A stretch of DNA of 64,000 nucleotides from Anaerolineae bacterium (GTDB lineage Bacteria > Chloroflexota > Anaerolineae > Anaerolineales > Villigracilaceae): positions 1 through 64,000 of the forward strand of contig JABGOQ010000051.1 in the NCBI GenBank assembly GCA_018645405.1, given 5' to 3'. Positions 29,109 through 37,687 of this stretch are shown in pieces. Below the pieces are notes generated by a model. The model saw only the letters and a list, made by a program, of their open reading frames with translations, was not told where the DNA came from and ran no database searches. Made by a program: the position numbers and the translations under genes. Within the stretch, counting starts at the first letter, position 1; the number at the start of each line of letters is the position of its first letter.

Positions 29109-30458
29109 TTATTCCCCCAAAGACTGGCAAATAGCCTCGCCAGCCTGAACAATGCCCATAATATCACGGTCATTGCTGTAGACGGCTCTAACTTCTCCCA
29201 TCACTGTCATTGCTTCTTCGCAATAATTCTCCTGTGGGCGGCTGAGCGCGGAGAGAACAGAGCCATAAGTATAATAATAAACAACCGTATTCCCCGAAAG
29301 ATCTAAGCCAATTACTTCAGAGGGTTCATCATTAGGCCCGCATCCACCGCGCCCGTCACATGATTCTTCTGCCGTACAACCGCGGATTGCGCATTTAAAC
29401 GCTGGAATCGATCCCTCGTAATTGCGCGATTTAAAGTAGACAATGCCCAATTGCCCGTAAATATCAGGGTTGGCAGGGTCAATCTCGAGAGCTTTTTGGA
29501 CGTTTCGCGCGGCAACGAAATATTCACCTTCTTGGGAATAAGTTTTAGCAATTGAAAGATAGGGGATAGGATCTTCGATACCTAATTGCTCATTCAGGCG
29601 GGCAGCTTTGGCAAAATATTCCAATGAGCTTTCGTAGAGTTGTGTGCGTGTTGCATCATTATTGCTACCAAAAGCAAGTCGACGATAATTTGCTCCGGCG
29701 CGGAGGTGGAGAAAGGTCAGATTTGGGGAAATGGCTATAGCCTTATCGTATTCCTGAATGGCTTGGTTATATTGTCCCAAGGATTCAAGCACATAGGCAT
29801 AAATGCGGTGAACATCCATCAGGGTATTATCTTTTTCGACTGCCTGAAGGATATATTGCTCCGCTTGCCCCCATTTTTGTTCATCGACGAGAATTTCGGC
29901 GTAAAATGCAAGAGCGAGGGTGTTCTGGTTATCCAATTGGAGCGCGCGGACAGCTTCTTGCTCAGCTTCGAGTAGATAATCGGCGGCTTGTTCTTCGCCA
30001 AAGATGATGCTGTTTGCATTCCAGTTCAACACAAATGCTCGGGTGGCGTGAACTGCACTATCATCTGGAGCCAGCTCTGCTGCTTTGTTAATGGAAGCAA
30101 GCCCCTCTTGGAGTCTGTCCCGTTGTTGATCATCCGTTGTGAGTTGAGCGGATGAGTAAATCTGAATCCGTGCCAGCTTTGACCAGACTTCTGCATCGGT
30201 GGGGTCAACGCGCGTTGCTTCCTGATAGGCGGTGATGGCGGCATCCAGTTTGCCTGCTTCAAATTGAGCATCGCCTTCAAGCGCATAAGATTGTGCGACG
30301 CGTGTAGGCGTAGGCGTAGGTGTGAATGGACGCGTGATATTCCCCTGCTCAATCTGACGAATGAGCCAAACACCACCCATGATGAGAATCAGCAAAATGA
30401 AAAGGCGATAGGGGTTTGTAGATGGTTTGCGAAAGAAAATATCGGATTGGCGTTTCAT
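29109..30458 (-). CDS. Membrane-anchored TPR protein
   Basis: 449 residues. One membrane helix lies near 20-37, followed by a short Thr/Pro linker and about seven to eight TPR units from residue ~55 (for example 'AITAYQEATRVDPTDAEVWS', 'AIQEYDKAIAISPNLTFLHL', 'ALEIDPANPDIYGQLGIVYF'). The C-terminus contains a Cys cluster ('CAIRGCTAEESCDGRGGC') absent from its neighbour. TPR arrays mediate protein contacts outside the membrane. Its start overlaps the stop of the upstream TPR gene by ATGA, so the pair is translationally coupled and probably arose by duplication. Confidence 0.85.
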   Translation of the reverse strand: MKRQSDIFFRKPSTNPYRLFILLILIMGGVWLIRQIEQGNITRPFTPTPTPTRVAQSYALEGDAQFEAGKLDAAITAYQEATRVDPTDAEVWSKLARIQIYSSAQLTTDDQQRDRLQEGLASINKAAELAPDDSAVHATRAFVLNWNANSIIFGEEQAADYLLEAEQEAVRALQLDNQNTLALAFYAEILVDEQKWGQAEQYILQAVEKDNTLMDVHRIYAYVLESLGQYNQAIQEYDKAIAISPNLTFLHLRAGANYRRLAFGSNNDATRTQLYESSLEYFAKAARLNEQLGIEDPIPYLSIAKTYSQEGEYFVAARNVQKALEIDPANPDIYGQLGIVYFKSRNYEGSIPAFKCAIRGCTAEESCDGRGGCGPNDEPSEVIGLDLSGNTVVYYYTYGSVLSALSRPQENYCEEAMTVMGEVRAVYSNDRDIMGIVQAGEAICQSLGE

Positions 30459-31741
30459 GCTTCTGGAGTGGGCGTATCTTCTGCCGTTGGTGTTGGGATG
30501 ATTTCTTCTGTGGCAGTGGGAGGCGCATCAAGGTTTTCCTGACAGATGCGAATTGCCTCGTTAGCGTTATAGACAGCTAGTTCGTTGCTGGGAATTGTGC
30601 CAATAATCTGCTGTGAAATTTGAAGAGATTCGCCGCACTGATTGAGACGGGCAAGAACGAGTGCGTAGGTAAAATAATATTCTGCTGTGCGGATTTTAGT
30701 ATCGAGGGGGAGCGGTTCTATAGTTAGGTCTTCGCCGAGGTTGCCACCATAAATAGCAAGTGAGAGTTCTTGTGTAGCTTCAGGCCATTGGAAATTGTGA
30801 TAATACATAATACCCAAACTACCGTGCGCGCTGCCATCGGCCGGATTATCTTTGACTGCTTGTTCACCATATTGGACAGCTTTTGCGTATTCGCCAATTG
30901 TCGAATATGTGCGTGAGATGAAGAGGTCGGGCAAAGGGTCGGCAGGGTTAAGGGCATTCGCTTTGGTAAATTCTTCTACCGCTTTATCGTAAACGAGCAG
31001 AGCGCGATAATTCCGTCCCAGTGCCAAATGCAGATCAGGGATATTTTCGTTGAGATTAATAGCGGCTTCATACTCACGGATCGCTTCTTCGTAGTTGCCA
31101 GTGCTTTCAAGTACATAGGCGCGAGCGCGGTGTGCTTCCATCAGATTTGGGGCAAGGCTGAGGGCAACGCGAGATTCCTCGGCTGCTAATTCTATTGCAT
31201 CAAGGGGACCTGTGCCTGTGCTGAAAGTGTCTGCCAAAATTTCAGCATAATAAGCATGGGCATAGGCATTATTGGGGTCAAGCTCAAGAGCACGTTTGAT
31301 CGCGGCTTCGGCGGCGAGATATTCTCCGAGAAAATCAAGTGACCAAGCTCGAACGGCATGTGCCATTGAGTTATTTGGATTGAGCAGCAAAGCATTTTCT
31401 GCGCTGGCTTGGGCTTCTTCGTATTGACCAATAAAGACCTGTACACGTGCCATCGCTATATAGGCAGAGGGATCATCGGGACGAGAGCGAATCGCTTCTT
31501 CGTAAGCGGTAATTGATTGCAAGAGTTTTCCTTGCTCAAAAAGCTCTTCCGCTTCAGAGATCAGGGATTCAGGCATGCGGGTGGGGGTGGGGGTATCGAC
31601 AAAAGGAGTCAGGATTTCTGGCGCAACATAGCGATTAAAATACGTTACAGCAAAAATTGCTATAATCAAAACTATGACCCAAAACCAATTAATTCGCTTG
31701 CGACGTCGTCGCATAGACCATTTATTTCTTTTTAAATACAT
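30455..31741 (-). CDS. Membrane-anchored TPR protein, paralogue of the next gene
   Basis: 428 residues. A very basic N-terminus ('KRNKWSMRRRRKRINW') precedes one membrane helix (~19-36). TPR units then run to ~360 ('ITAYEEAIRSRPDDPSAYIA', 'AAEAAIKRALELDPNNAYAHA', 'AVEEFTKANALNPADPLPDL'). The tail is Thr/Pro-rich. Order of parts and several TPR units match the downstream gene, so the two are tandem duplicates and may form a heteromeric scaffold. The pair forms its own operon, divergent from the HhH gene at 31851. Confidence 0.85.
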   Translation of the reverse strand: MYLKRNKWSMRRRRKRINWFWVIVLIIAIFAVTYFNRYVAPEILTPFVDTPTPTRMPESLISEAEELFEQGKLLQSITAYEEAIRSRPDDPSAYIAMARVQVFIGQYEEAQASAENALLLNPNNSMAHAVRAWSLDFLGEYLAAEAAIKRALELDPNNAYAHAYYAEILADTFSTGTGPLDAIELAAEESRVALSLAPNLMEAHRARAYVLESTGNYEEAIREYEAAINLNENIPDLHLALGRNYRALLVYDKAVEEFTKANALNPADPLPDLFISRTYSTIGEYAKAVQYGEQAVKDNPADGSAHGSLGIMYYHNFQWPEATQELSLAIYGGNLGEDLTIEPLPLDTKIRTAEYYFTYALVLARLNQCGESLQISQQIIGTIPSNELAVYNANEAIRICQENLDAPPTATEEIIPTPTAEDTPTPEA

Positions 31742-31850
31742 GGTTGCATCTTACCATTGGGGAGGGATGCACGCAAGAAGTGAACTACTAAAATGAAGGG
31801 AATATACTGTATACTTATTCTCAATATAAAAACTCTAAAAGGAGAAAAAA

Positions 31851-32201
31851 ATGCGATTTATAATTTTTCTATTTGGCATACTCGCGGGATGGTTTTTAAA
31901 AGAAGTAGATTGGGAAAAATGGCTTGAAAAAATGCAAACCTCTCCCTCTTCTGCCCCTCAAAAGAAAATAGAAGTGAAAGCATCATCAAAAAAAACTGAT
32001 GAAGTCTTCTCCGACCCACTAGAGAAAATCAAAGGAATTGGCCCTGCCATAAAAGGCAAACTCAACGCCGGCGGTGTCTTCACTTTTGCTCAACTTGGTG
32101 CGCTCACGCCACAAGAACTCGAAGAAATTGTTGGTGCAAGCATCAGGCGCATTACCAACGAAGAAGAAATTATCAACCAAGCCAAAAAACTCGCTGCGTA
32201 G
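31851..32201 (+). CDS. Small membrane-anchored helix-hairpin-helix protein
   Basis: 116 residues. The N-terminal membrane helix ('[14 protein letters not shown]') is followed by a Lys/Ser-rich linker and a C-terminal double HhH domain ('[20 protein letters not shown]', '[17 protein letters not shown]'), similar to the domain often annotated as flap-endonuclease-like but without nuclease residues. Such domains bind DNA or act as protein modules. AAGGAGAAAAAA precedes the ATG. The gene ends four bases before trmD, so the two are co-transcribed. Confidence 0.8.
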   Translation: MRFIIFLFGILAGWFLKEVDWEKWLEKMQTSPSSAPQKKIEVKASSKKTDEVFSDPLEKIKGIGPAIKGKLNAGGVFTFAQLGALTPQELEEIVGASIRRITNEEEIINQAKKLAA

Positions 32202-32205
32202 CAAA

Positions 32206-32946
32206 ATGCAATTTGATGTCTTTACCCTCCTTCCCGAAGTTTTTCCAGCTTATCTCAACAGCAGTATTTTAAAACGTGCCCAACAGAACGGGCACCTTAG
32301 TGTGGATATTCATAATATCCGTGATTGGACGCACGACAAACACAACGTCACTGATGATACTCCCTATGGCGGCGGTGGCGGGATGATTATGAAACCCGAG
32401 CCAGTTTTTGAAGCAATAGAAGATGTGATCGGCTCACCGCCCACGCGCCCAGTCATTTTGCTGACTCCCCAAGGGCGCCTCTTCACACAGGATGTGGCGG
32501 ATGAACTCGCCCGAGACGCACGTGACCTTGGGCTTGCTCTCCTTTGTGGACGTTATGAGGGGCTCGATGAGCGAATCCGTACCCACCTCGTCACCGACGA
32601 GATTTCCATTGGAGATTATGTCCTCACTGGCGGAGAACTGCCTGCCATGATTCTGATTGACGCGTTAGCGCGTTTAATCCCCGGTGTGCTCGGCGACGAA
32701 AATGGCGCGGCAAACGATTCTCATGCCTCAGGTCTTCTCGAAGGCCCCCACTACACCCGCCCCAACGAGTTTCGTGGCTGGGAAGTCCCTGCTGTCTTAC
32801 GCTCTGGTGATCACGGCAAAGTGGATCAATGGCGACGTGAGCAAGCCCTCCTCCGCACCCTTGAGCGCAGACCAGAAATGCTGAAAAAGATCGAACTTAG
32901 CGAAAAAGACCGAGAATTTTTAGAAACCTTAAACTTTCAACCTTAA
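32206..32946 (+). CDS. trmD: tRNA (guanine-N1-)-methyltransferase
   Basis: 246 residues from '[17 protein letters not shown]', the proper TrmD start; an in-frame extension upstream overlaps the HhH gene and is not used. TrmD methylates G37 next to the anticodon with S-adenosylmethionine. The SPOUT knot is visible: '[12 protein letters not shown]', '[13 protein letters not shown]', '[17 protein letters not shown]'. '[17 protein letters not shown]' near residue 45 is also typical. Ribosome site is weak, which fits coupling to the gene just upstream. Confidence 0.97.
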   Translation: MQFDVFTLLPEVFPAYLNSSILKRAQQNGHLSVDIHNIRDWTHDKHNVTDDTPYGGGGGMIMKPEPVFEAIEDVIGSPPTRPVILLTPQGRLFTQDVADELARDARDLGLALLCGRYEGLDERIRTHLVTDEISIGDYVLTGGELPAMILIDALARLIPGVLGDENGAANDSHASGLLEGPHYTRPNEFRGWEVPAVLRSGDHGKVDQWRREQALLRTLERRPEMLKKIELSEKDREFLETLNFQP

Positions 32947-32972
32947 CCTTCAACTTAAAAAACGGAGAAAAT

Positions 32973-34229
32973 ATGAAATTCAGATACGGCAAAATCTTCC
33001 TGCTCGGCTTTGGCTTTTTCGGCGTCAGTGTTGTCTGGGGCGTTTATAACGCTTTCGTACCCATTTTTCTCTCCGAAAAATTTCACCTTGCCCCAGCGTG
33101 GATCGGATTCTTCATGACTCTCGATAATATCGCCGCGCTCTTTATCCAGCCGAGCGTTGGTGCGTGGTCAGACAGATTGCGGTCAAAAATTGGACGTCGG
33201 ATGCCCTTCATTCTCGTTGGCGCACCCATCTCCGCAGCTGCCTTTGGGTGGATTCCGCTGGCATCTATCCTCCCCCTCTTCGTTGCTGGAACGACCACGC
33301 TTCTCTTAAGTATGGCACTCTGGCGCACGCCCGTTGTCGCATTAATGCCAGATATCACACCATCGCCCTATAGATCGCAAGCGAATGGCATCATCAACTT
33401 TATGGGCGGAATCGGCGCAATTTTCTCCTTCTTGGGTGGTGCGGCCCTCTATGAAATGAATCCCGCTTTCCCCTTTTGGATGGGTTCAGGATTAGTACTT
33501 CTCTCTGCTTTGATGGTCTTCCTCTTCATTAAGGAACCGAAGGAATATGTAGAAAGCGAAGAACAGCCTGGTTTGATTGCCAGCCTGAAAGAAGTTTGGG
33601 CAGATAACGATAAAAGTGCCATACGGCTTTTCGCGGCGATTTTATTCTGGTTTGTGGGCTACAATGCCATTGAGGCCTTTTTTACCCTATATGCAAAACA
33701 CCATTTGGGGATGACACCTGCCGACGGGACGCGCCTACTAGGGCATCTCTCCCTTTTCTTCGTTCTATCCGCTTTGATTGCTGGATTTGTGGGCGGCAAG
33801 CTCGGACGACGAAACACCATTTTGGCTGGGATACTCATCTTGGGCAGCATCTTCGTGAGCCTTTACTTGCTACCGTCAAATTCACTAACACCCGTCTTGA
33901 CTGTTTTGCCTGTACTCGGGAATGTATCCGTGATCAGTCTCTTCTTAATGGGTGCAGGTGTGGCTTGGGCATTGATCAATATTAATTCCCTCCCAATGGT
34001 CGTCGATATGGTAGATGATGCTCGTATTGGCACTTATACTGGTCTATACTATCTTTTCGCCACGATGGCAGCCATTTTTGGCCCCAACGTCAATGGCTGG
34101 ATCATCCAACTTACAGGCAATAACTATAACTCAATCATGCTCGTCGCCCCAACATTTATGTTCCTTGCTCTCCTGATGATGTTCGGCGTGACGCGTGGTG
34201 AAGCTAAATTTGAAAACGCAGCTAATTAG
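32973..34229 (+). CDS. MFS transporter (SLC45/sugar-porter-like)
   Basis: 418 residues with about 12 membrane helices. The loop between helices 2 and 3 carries 'GAWSDRLRSKIGRRMPFILVG', the MFS A-motif in the variant seen in SLC45 and GPH-like sugar carriers. A second half-motif is 'GGKLGRRNTILAG'. A central loop follows helix 6 ('KEPKEYVESEEQPG'). Substrate unknown, sugar likely by family. CGGAGAAAAT precedes the ATG. It may be co-transcribed with trmD (26-base gap). Confidence 0.85.
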   Translation: MKFRYGKIFLLGFGFFGVSVVWGVYNAFVPIFLSEKFHLAPAWIGFFMTLDNIAALFIQPSVGAWSDRLRSKIGRRMPFILVGAPISAAAFGWIPLASILPLFVAGTTTLLLSMALWRTPVVALMPDITPSPYRSQANGIINFMGGIGAIFSFLGGAALYEMNPAFPFWMGSGLVLLSALMVFLFIKEPKEYVESEEQPGLIASLKEVWADNDKSAIRLFAAILFWFVGYNAIEAFFTLYAKHHLGMTPADGTRLLGHLSLFFVLSALIAGFVGGKLGRRNTILAGILILGSIFVSLYLLPSNSLTPVLTVLPVLGNVSVISLFLMGAGVAWALININSLPMVVDMVDDARIGTYTGLYYLFATMAAIFGPNVNGWIIQLTGNNYNSIMLVAPTFMFLALLMMFGVTRGEAKFENAAN

Positions 34230-34265
34230 ACGGTGAAATAATGTTTTCAAGGGACTTTCGTCATC

Positions 34266-34294
34266 TTGCTGAATATTTCAATAACCTGTATACT
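34266..34294 (+). promoter_or_regulatory. Promoter of the BMP-type binding-protein gene
   Basis: TTGCTG, 17-base spacer, TATACT. The transcription start would be ~70 bases before the ATG at 34373. Confidence 0.65.
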
Positions 34295-34372
34295 ATGCAA
34301 AATATGCGAGCACCTGTAGACTCGCATTATTCACTCTCTATTCAACCTTATATAGAAAGAGGAGAAAGAAAA

Positions 34373-35476
34373 ATGAAAAAGTTTTATCTAGTATTTGCGG
34401 TATTTGCAATTGCCGCCCTCGCACTTTCCGCTTGCGGTGGTGCCCCAGAACCAGAAGCTCCTGTAGCTGAAGAAGCTCCCGCTGCAGAAGAAGCTCCTGC
34501 CGCAGCTAGCGATGACAACTGTGCAGACGAAGCCGTTCTCTGTGTTGGTCTCGTAACCGACGTTGGCGAAATTGATGACAAATCTTTCAACCAATCTGCA
34601 TGGGAAGGTGTTGAACAAGCTCTTGAAGAATTGGGCGCATTCACAAAATATGTAGAAACCAAAGACGCAAAAGATTACGCCGCCAATATCGGTCTTTTTG
34701 CTGAAAAAGATTACGATGTTATCGTCACCGTTGGTTTCGCAATGGGAACAGCAACTGTAGAAGAAGCTGTAAAATACCCTGAAATCGACTTCATTGGTGT
34801 TGATCAATTCCAAGCTTGGGAATTTGATGGTGATGACAGCACCAACGTCGCCAATGTTGCCGGTTTGCTCTTCCCTGAAGACAAAGCTGGCTTCATGGCT
34901 GGTGCATTAGCCGCTCAAATGAGTGAAACTGGTACCATCGCTGCTGTTCTCGGCACCGACTTGGTTCCCCCCGTTGTTGCTTTCAAAGAAGGTTTTGAAG
35001 CAGGCGCACGCTATATCAACCCTGATATCAACTTGATCTCCACCTATCACCCCGGTGGTATGGATGTTGCATTTGTTGATCCCGAATGGGGCGCAACCAC
35101 CTCCAAGCAAGCCATCGACCAAGGCGCAGATGTTGTCTTCGGTGCTGGCGGAAAAACCGGTAACGGCGCACTCATCGAAGTTGCTTCTCACGAAGGTGTT
35201 TACTGCATCGGCGTTGATTCTGACCAATGGGAAACCGTTCCTGAAGCACACCCTTGCTTGATCACCAGCGCAATGAAGCTTATCACCCCCGGTGTATTCA
35301 ACCTGATTAGTGCATCCAATGCTGGCGAATTCCCCGGCGGCAACTATTTCGGCACAACTGGCTTGGCTCCCTTCCATGATTTTGATGCTTCTGTTCCCCA
35401 AGAAGTTAAAGACAAATTGGCTGAAATTGATGCTGGTTTATTAGACGGCTCCATCTCCACTGGTTACGGTCAGTAG
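34373..35476 (+). CDS. BMP-family substrate-binding lipoprotein
   Basis: 367 residues from the ATG with AGAGGAGAAAGAAAA in front; a frame extension to 34241 overlaps the promoter and is rejected. The lipobox 'LALSAC' (Cys ~19) is followed by an Ala/Glu-rich linker. The PnrA/BMP fold follows: 'LVTDVGEIDDKSFNQSAWEG' carries the conserved Asp and Asn that bind nucleosides, then 'GFAMGTATVEEAVKYP', 'IDFIGVDQFQ', 'VVFGAGGKTGNGALIE' and 'GVDSDQWETVPE'. Members bind purine nucleosides for an ABC importer. No permease or ATPase genes follow; a terminator does, so they are elsewhere. Confidence 0.93.
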   Translation: MKKFYLVFAVFAIAALALSACGGAPEPEAPVAEEAPAAEEAPAAASDDNCADEAVLCVGLVTDVGEIDDKSFNQSAWEGVEQALEELGAFTKYVETKDAKDYAANIGLFAEKDYDVIVTVGFAMGTATVEEAVKYPEIDFIGVDQFQAWEFDGDDSTNVANVAGLLFPEDKAGFMAGALAAQMSETGTIAAVLGTDLVPPVVAFKEGFEAGARYINPDINLISTYHPGGMDVAFVDPEWGATTSKQAIDQGADVVFGAGGKTGNGALIEVASHEGVYCIGVDSDQWETVPEAHPCLITSAMKLITPGVFNLISASNAGEFPGGNYFGTTGLAPFHDFDASVPQEVKDKLAEIDAGLLDGSISTGYGQ

Positions 35477-35498
35477 AAAGAGCAAATTAAGTAAGCAA

Positions 35499-35533
35499 AA
35501 AAGGAGCGTGGTTTTATCACCACGCTCCTTTTC
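35499..35533 (+). terminator. Terminator of the binding-protein gene
   Basis: AAAGGAGCGTGG / CCACGCTCCTTT, 12-bp stem, then TTCTTTTCCCTTTT. 23 bases after the stop. Confidence 0.88.
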
Positions 35534-35558
35534 TTTTCCCTTTTCTTGAGAAAATTCC

Positions 35559-35587
35559 TTGACACAACCAAGCCTTAGTTATATAAT
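35559..35587 (+). promoter_or_regulatory. tRNA-Asn promoter
   Basis: Perfect consensus: TTGACA, 17-base spacer, TATAAT. The tRNA begins 11 bases after the -10 box. Confidence 0.93.
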
Positions 35588-35598
35588 CTCGGTCGCCT

Positions 35599-35674
35599 TC
35601 CTCATTAGCTCAATTGGCAGAGCGAGCGGCTGTTAACCGCTAGGTTCTTGGTTCGAGTCCAAGATGAGGAGCCA
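35599..35674 (+). tRNA. tRNA-Asn (GTT)
   Basis: 76 bases with encoded CCA. Acceptor TCCTCAT pairs with ATGAGGA, the anticodon loop CTGTTAA gives GTT, and the T arm reads TTCGAGT. Discriminator G. Confidence 0.97.
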
Positions 35675-35676
35675 AG

Positions 35677-35712
35677 AAAAAAAGCACCTGATTTCAGGTG
35701 CTTTTTTTCTTG
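35677..35712 (+). terminator. Terminator of tRNA-Asn
   Basis: AAAAAAAGCACCTGA / TCAGGTGCTTTTTTT, strong stem with T tract, directly after the tRNA CCA. Confidence 0.9.
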
Positions 35713-35738
35713 ACCTCCCCCTTTCCTCATGATAAACT
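35710..35738 (+). promoter_or_regulatory. Promoter in front of a 21-residue ORF
   Basis: TTGACC, 17-base spacer, TAAACT, beginning at the end of the preceding terminator. The same -10 with similar flanks (GATAAACTC) occurs in the upstream promoter at 47795-47823. Confidence 0.6.
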
Positions 35739-35780
35739 CACCGAAGTTCCACAAAATTTTATATAAAGGAGACGTGTTTT

Positions 35781-35846
35781 ATGACTATATTAAAAGCCCT
35801 TGTTCCCTGCTATATTTGCACGTCTCGTGTCTGTATTCTGAAATAA
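35781..35846 (+). CDS. Candidate 21-residue cysteine-containing peptide
   Basis: ATG with AAAGGAG seven bases upstream, 21 codons, TAA stop. The peptide has a hydrophobic front ('MTILKALVP') and three cysteines in 'CYICTSRVC', including one CXXC. It lies between the tRNA-Asn terminator and two further hairpins, with its own promoter-like sequence. It could be a small protein or a leader peptide that controls rsgA through the hairpins. I know no family for it. The ribosome site and unit structure support translation; conservation is untested. Confidence 0.42.
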   Translation: MTILKALVPCYICTSRVCILK

Positions 35847-35872
35847 AAATTTCAGGCTCTTTTTACTATTTC

Positions 35873-35905
35873 AGCGGCCACGGGCGATATCCCGTGGCCG
35901 TTTTC
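35873..35905 (+). terminator. Terminator after the mini-ORF
   Basis: CGGCCACGGG-CGATAT-CCCGTGGCCG followed by TTTTCT, a strong 10-bp stem. Confidence 0.88.
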
Positions 35906-35916
35906 TATCTAAAATT

Positions 35917-35952
35917 AAAACGGCTATGGGTTAAAAATCCAGAGCCGTTTTG
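35917..35952 (+). terminator. Second hairpin before rsgA
   Basis: AAAACGGCT / AGCCGTTTT, 9-bp stem with a 17-base loop, 22 bases before the rsgA start. It could be an attenuator of rsgA or a backup terminator. Confidence 0.6.
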
Positions 35953-35973
35953 ATTTAAAGAGAAGAAAATATA

Positions 35974-37164
35974 ATGACAACTCCTATAGAAAAAATGCAC
36001 AAAGGTGCCCGCAAGCAACGTCTGCGGAATGCACGCCAAAAAACTGGCAATAAAAAAACGATCAAGAAACCTCGCCGAAAAAACTGGATTTTAGATTCAT
36101 CCGATGTTTGGGATGATGACAATTTTCAGACCAATGAACGGATTCTCCCTCGTGGAGAGCATGAGCGTCGCCGAAATATCGAAGAACTTGCCTTTAGCGA
36201 AACTCCTACTCAACCTGAACCTGCGCTCGCTATGGATGCGGATTCTACCAGTACAGGCTTGGTCGTTGAAGTCAGCTCCGGGCTTTGTCGCGTTGAAATT
36301 GACGATGACATCCTTGTATGTAGCCTGCGTGGCAATCTCAAAAAACAAGAAACTGGCTACTCAAACCTTGTTGCAGTGGGTGACCTCGTAACCATCACCC
36401 GCGAGGACAATGAAAAAGGCGTCGTCGAAAGCGTACTTCCTCGTCGCAGTGTACTCGCTCGCTCTCATGGAAGCGTGCTAAGCCTCCGGCAGATTATTGT
36501 TGCCAACGTAGACCAGGCACTCATCGTGACCTCATGGCGAGAGCCACATATCTGGCCCGAACTTATTGACCGCTATTTAATTGCAGCACAACGCAATAAT
36601 CTCGAAGCGATCATCTGCATCAACAAAATTGATTTAATTGAAGACCAAGAAACCTTCGATACAATAGTCCAAGCCTATGCAAAGTTGGGATACAAATTTC
36701 TCCTCACCAGCACCATCACAGGAGAAGGGATTGATGAACTTCGCACCATTTTCAGCGAAAGCACCACTGTATTAGCCGGACTCTCTGGTGTAGGAAAATC
36801 ATCATTGCTCACAGCAGTCCAGCCCAACTTGGATTTGCGAACAGGAAGCGTCGCGGAACGCGGTCTTTTCCGTGGACAAGGAAAGCATACAACCACCCAA
36901 TCCTCGTTGTGGAAATTGGAAAATGGTGGCATCGTAATAGATACCCCCGGGATCCGCGACTTTGGAATTGCAGGAATCTCTCAAATTGAATTAGCAAGTT
37001 GGTATCCAGAAATGGTCGCTCTCTCAGGAAAGTGCCGTTACAGAGATTGCACACATATTAACGAACTAGATTGTGCGATCAAATCCGCTATTGAAACCGG
37101 AAAGATATCTCAATTACGGTATAAAAACTATGCTGCGATTCGAGAAAGCCTGCCTGCATCATGA
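35974..37164 (+). CDS. rsgA: Ribosome small-subunit-dependent GTPase A
   Basis: 396 residues, somewhat longer than usual because of a basic N-terminal tail of ~90 residues ('GARKQRLRNARQKTGNKKTI', then 'KKPRRKNW'). An OB fold follows (~95-160). The circularly permuted GTPase shows the order G4 'CINKIDL', G5-like region, G1 'GLSGVGKSSL', G3 'DTPGIRDFG'. The C-terminal zinc site is 'CRYRDCTHINELDC'. RsgA checks late 30S subunit maturation. AGAGAAGAAAAT precedes the start. Two hairpins in front suggest controlled read-through. Confidence 0.96.
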   Translation: MTTPIEKMHKGARKQRLRNARQKTGNKKTIKKPRRKNWILDSSDVWDDDNFQTNERILPRGEHERRRNIEELAFSETPTQPEPALAMDADSTSTGLVVEVSSGLCRVEIDDDILVCSLRGNLKKQETGYSNLVAVGDLVTITREDNEKGVVESVLPRRSVLARSHGSVLSLRQIIVANVDQALIVTSWREPHIWPELIDRYLIAAQRNNLEAIICINKIDLIEDQETFDTIVQAYAKLGYKFLLTSTITGEGIDELRTIFSESTTVLAGLSGVGKSSLLTAVQPNLDLRTGSVAERGLFRGQGKHTTTQSSLWKLENGGIVIDTPGIRDFGIAGISQIELASWYPEMVALSGKCRYRDCTHINELDCAIKSAIETGKISQLRYKNYAAIRESLPAS

Positions 37165-37181
37165 ACTGTGTATATCACAAT

Positions 37182-37213
37182 AAAAAATGCGCCTGATCTC
37201 AGGCGCATTTTTT
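37182..37213 (+). terminator. Terminator between rsgA and the convergent FmdB-like gene
   Basis: AAAAATGCGCCTGA / TCAGGCGCATTTTTT, perfect stem usable on both strands. Confidence 0.9.
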
Positions 37214-37234
37214 ATTAATGTGGTTGGAGCAAAA

Positions 37235-37561
37235 TTATTCTTTCTTTTTTTCGCTTTTGCTTTCTTTTTTAGAAGATACGGCATCTTTCTTATCAGTTGT
37301 TTTCTTTTCTGTCTTCTCACCCTTTTCTTTTTTTGTACTAGCTTCTTCTTTATCATGTTTTCGGGCATCTTTTCCCGATGGAGAACGGTTATCTGTCGCG
37401 TAAAATCCTGAACCTTTAAAGACAATCCCTACAGGGCGATAGACGCGATGCAGGCTTTTTTCTTCACATTCGGGGCATATCGTTTTTGTCGGGTCGTTAA
37501 AACCTTCTTTTTCATCAAATTGGATACCGCAATTATCGCAACGGTAAGTATATACAGGCAT
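37235..37561 (-). CDS. FmdB-family zinc ribbon protein
   Basis: 108 residues. The N-terminal zinc ribbon has 'YRCDNCGIQFDEKEGFND' and 'CPECEEKSLHRVYRPVGIVFKG', the standard FmdB/putative regulatory zinc ribbon pattern. The last ~50 residues are almost only Lys, Glu, Ser and Asp ('KGEKTEKKTTDKKDAVSSKK'), disordered and common in this family. A zinc-binding regulatory or scaffold role is presumed. AAGGAAAAGAGTT precedes the ATG. Confidence 0.88.
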   Translation of the reverse strand: MPVYTYRCDNCGIQFDEKEGFNDPTKTICPECEEKSLHRVYRPVGIVFKGSGFYATDNRSPSGKDARKHDKEEASTKKEKGEKTEKKTTDKKDAVSSKKESKSEKKKE

Positions 37562-37687
37562 AACTCTTTTCCTTAATAAGTCTCAATAGCGGCGTGATTA
37601 TAGCGCGCTTATATATAGGTGACAAGACTATAAAGAGTGCGTGTTATAATTTTCTAATACTTCAAACTAGAGCCTAGGAGAAAGAAA

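Noticed and set aside
32074-32205. N-terminal extension of trmD
   Set aside because: It overlaps the HhH gene in another frame; TrmD proteins begin at the [11 protein letters not shown] text.
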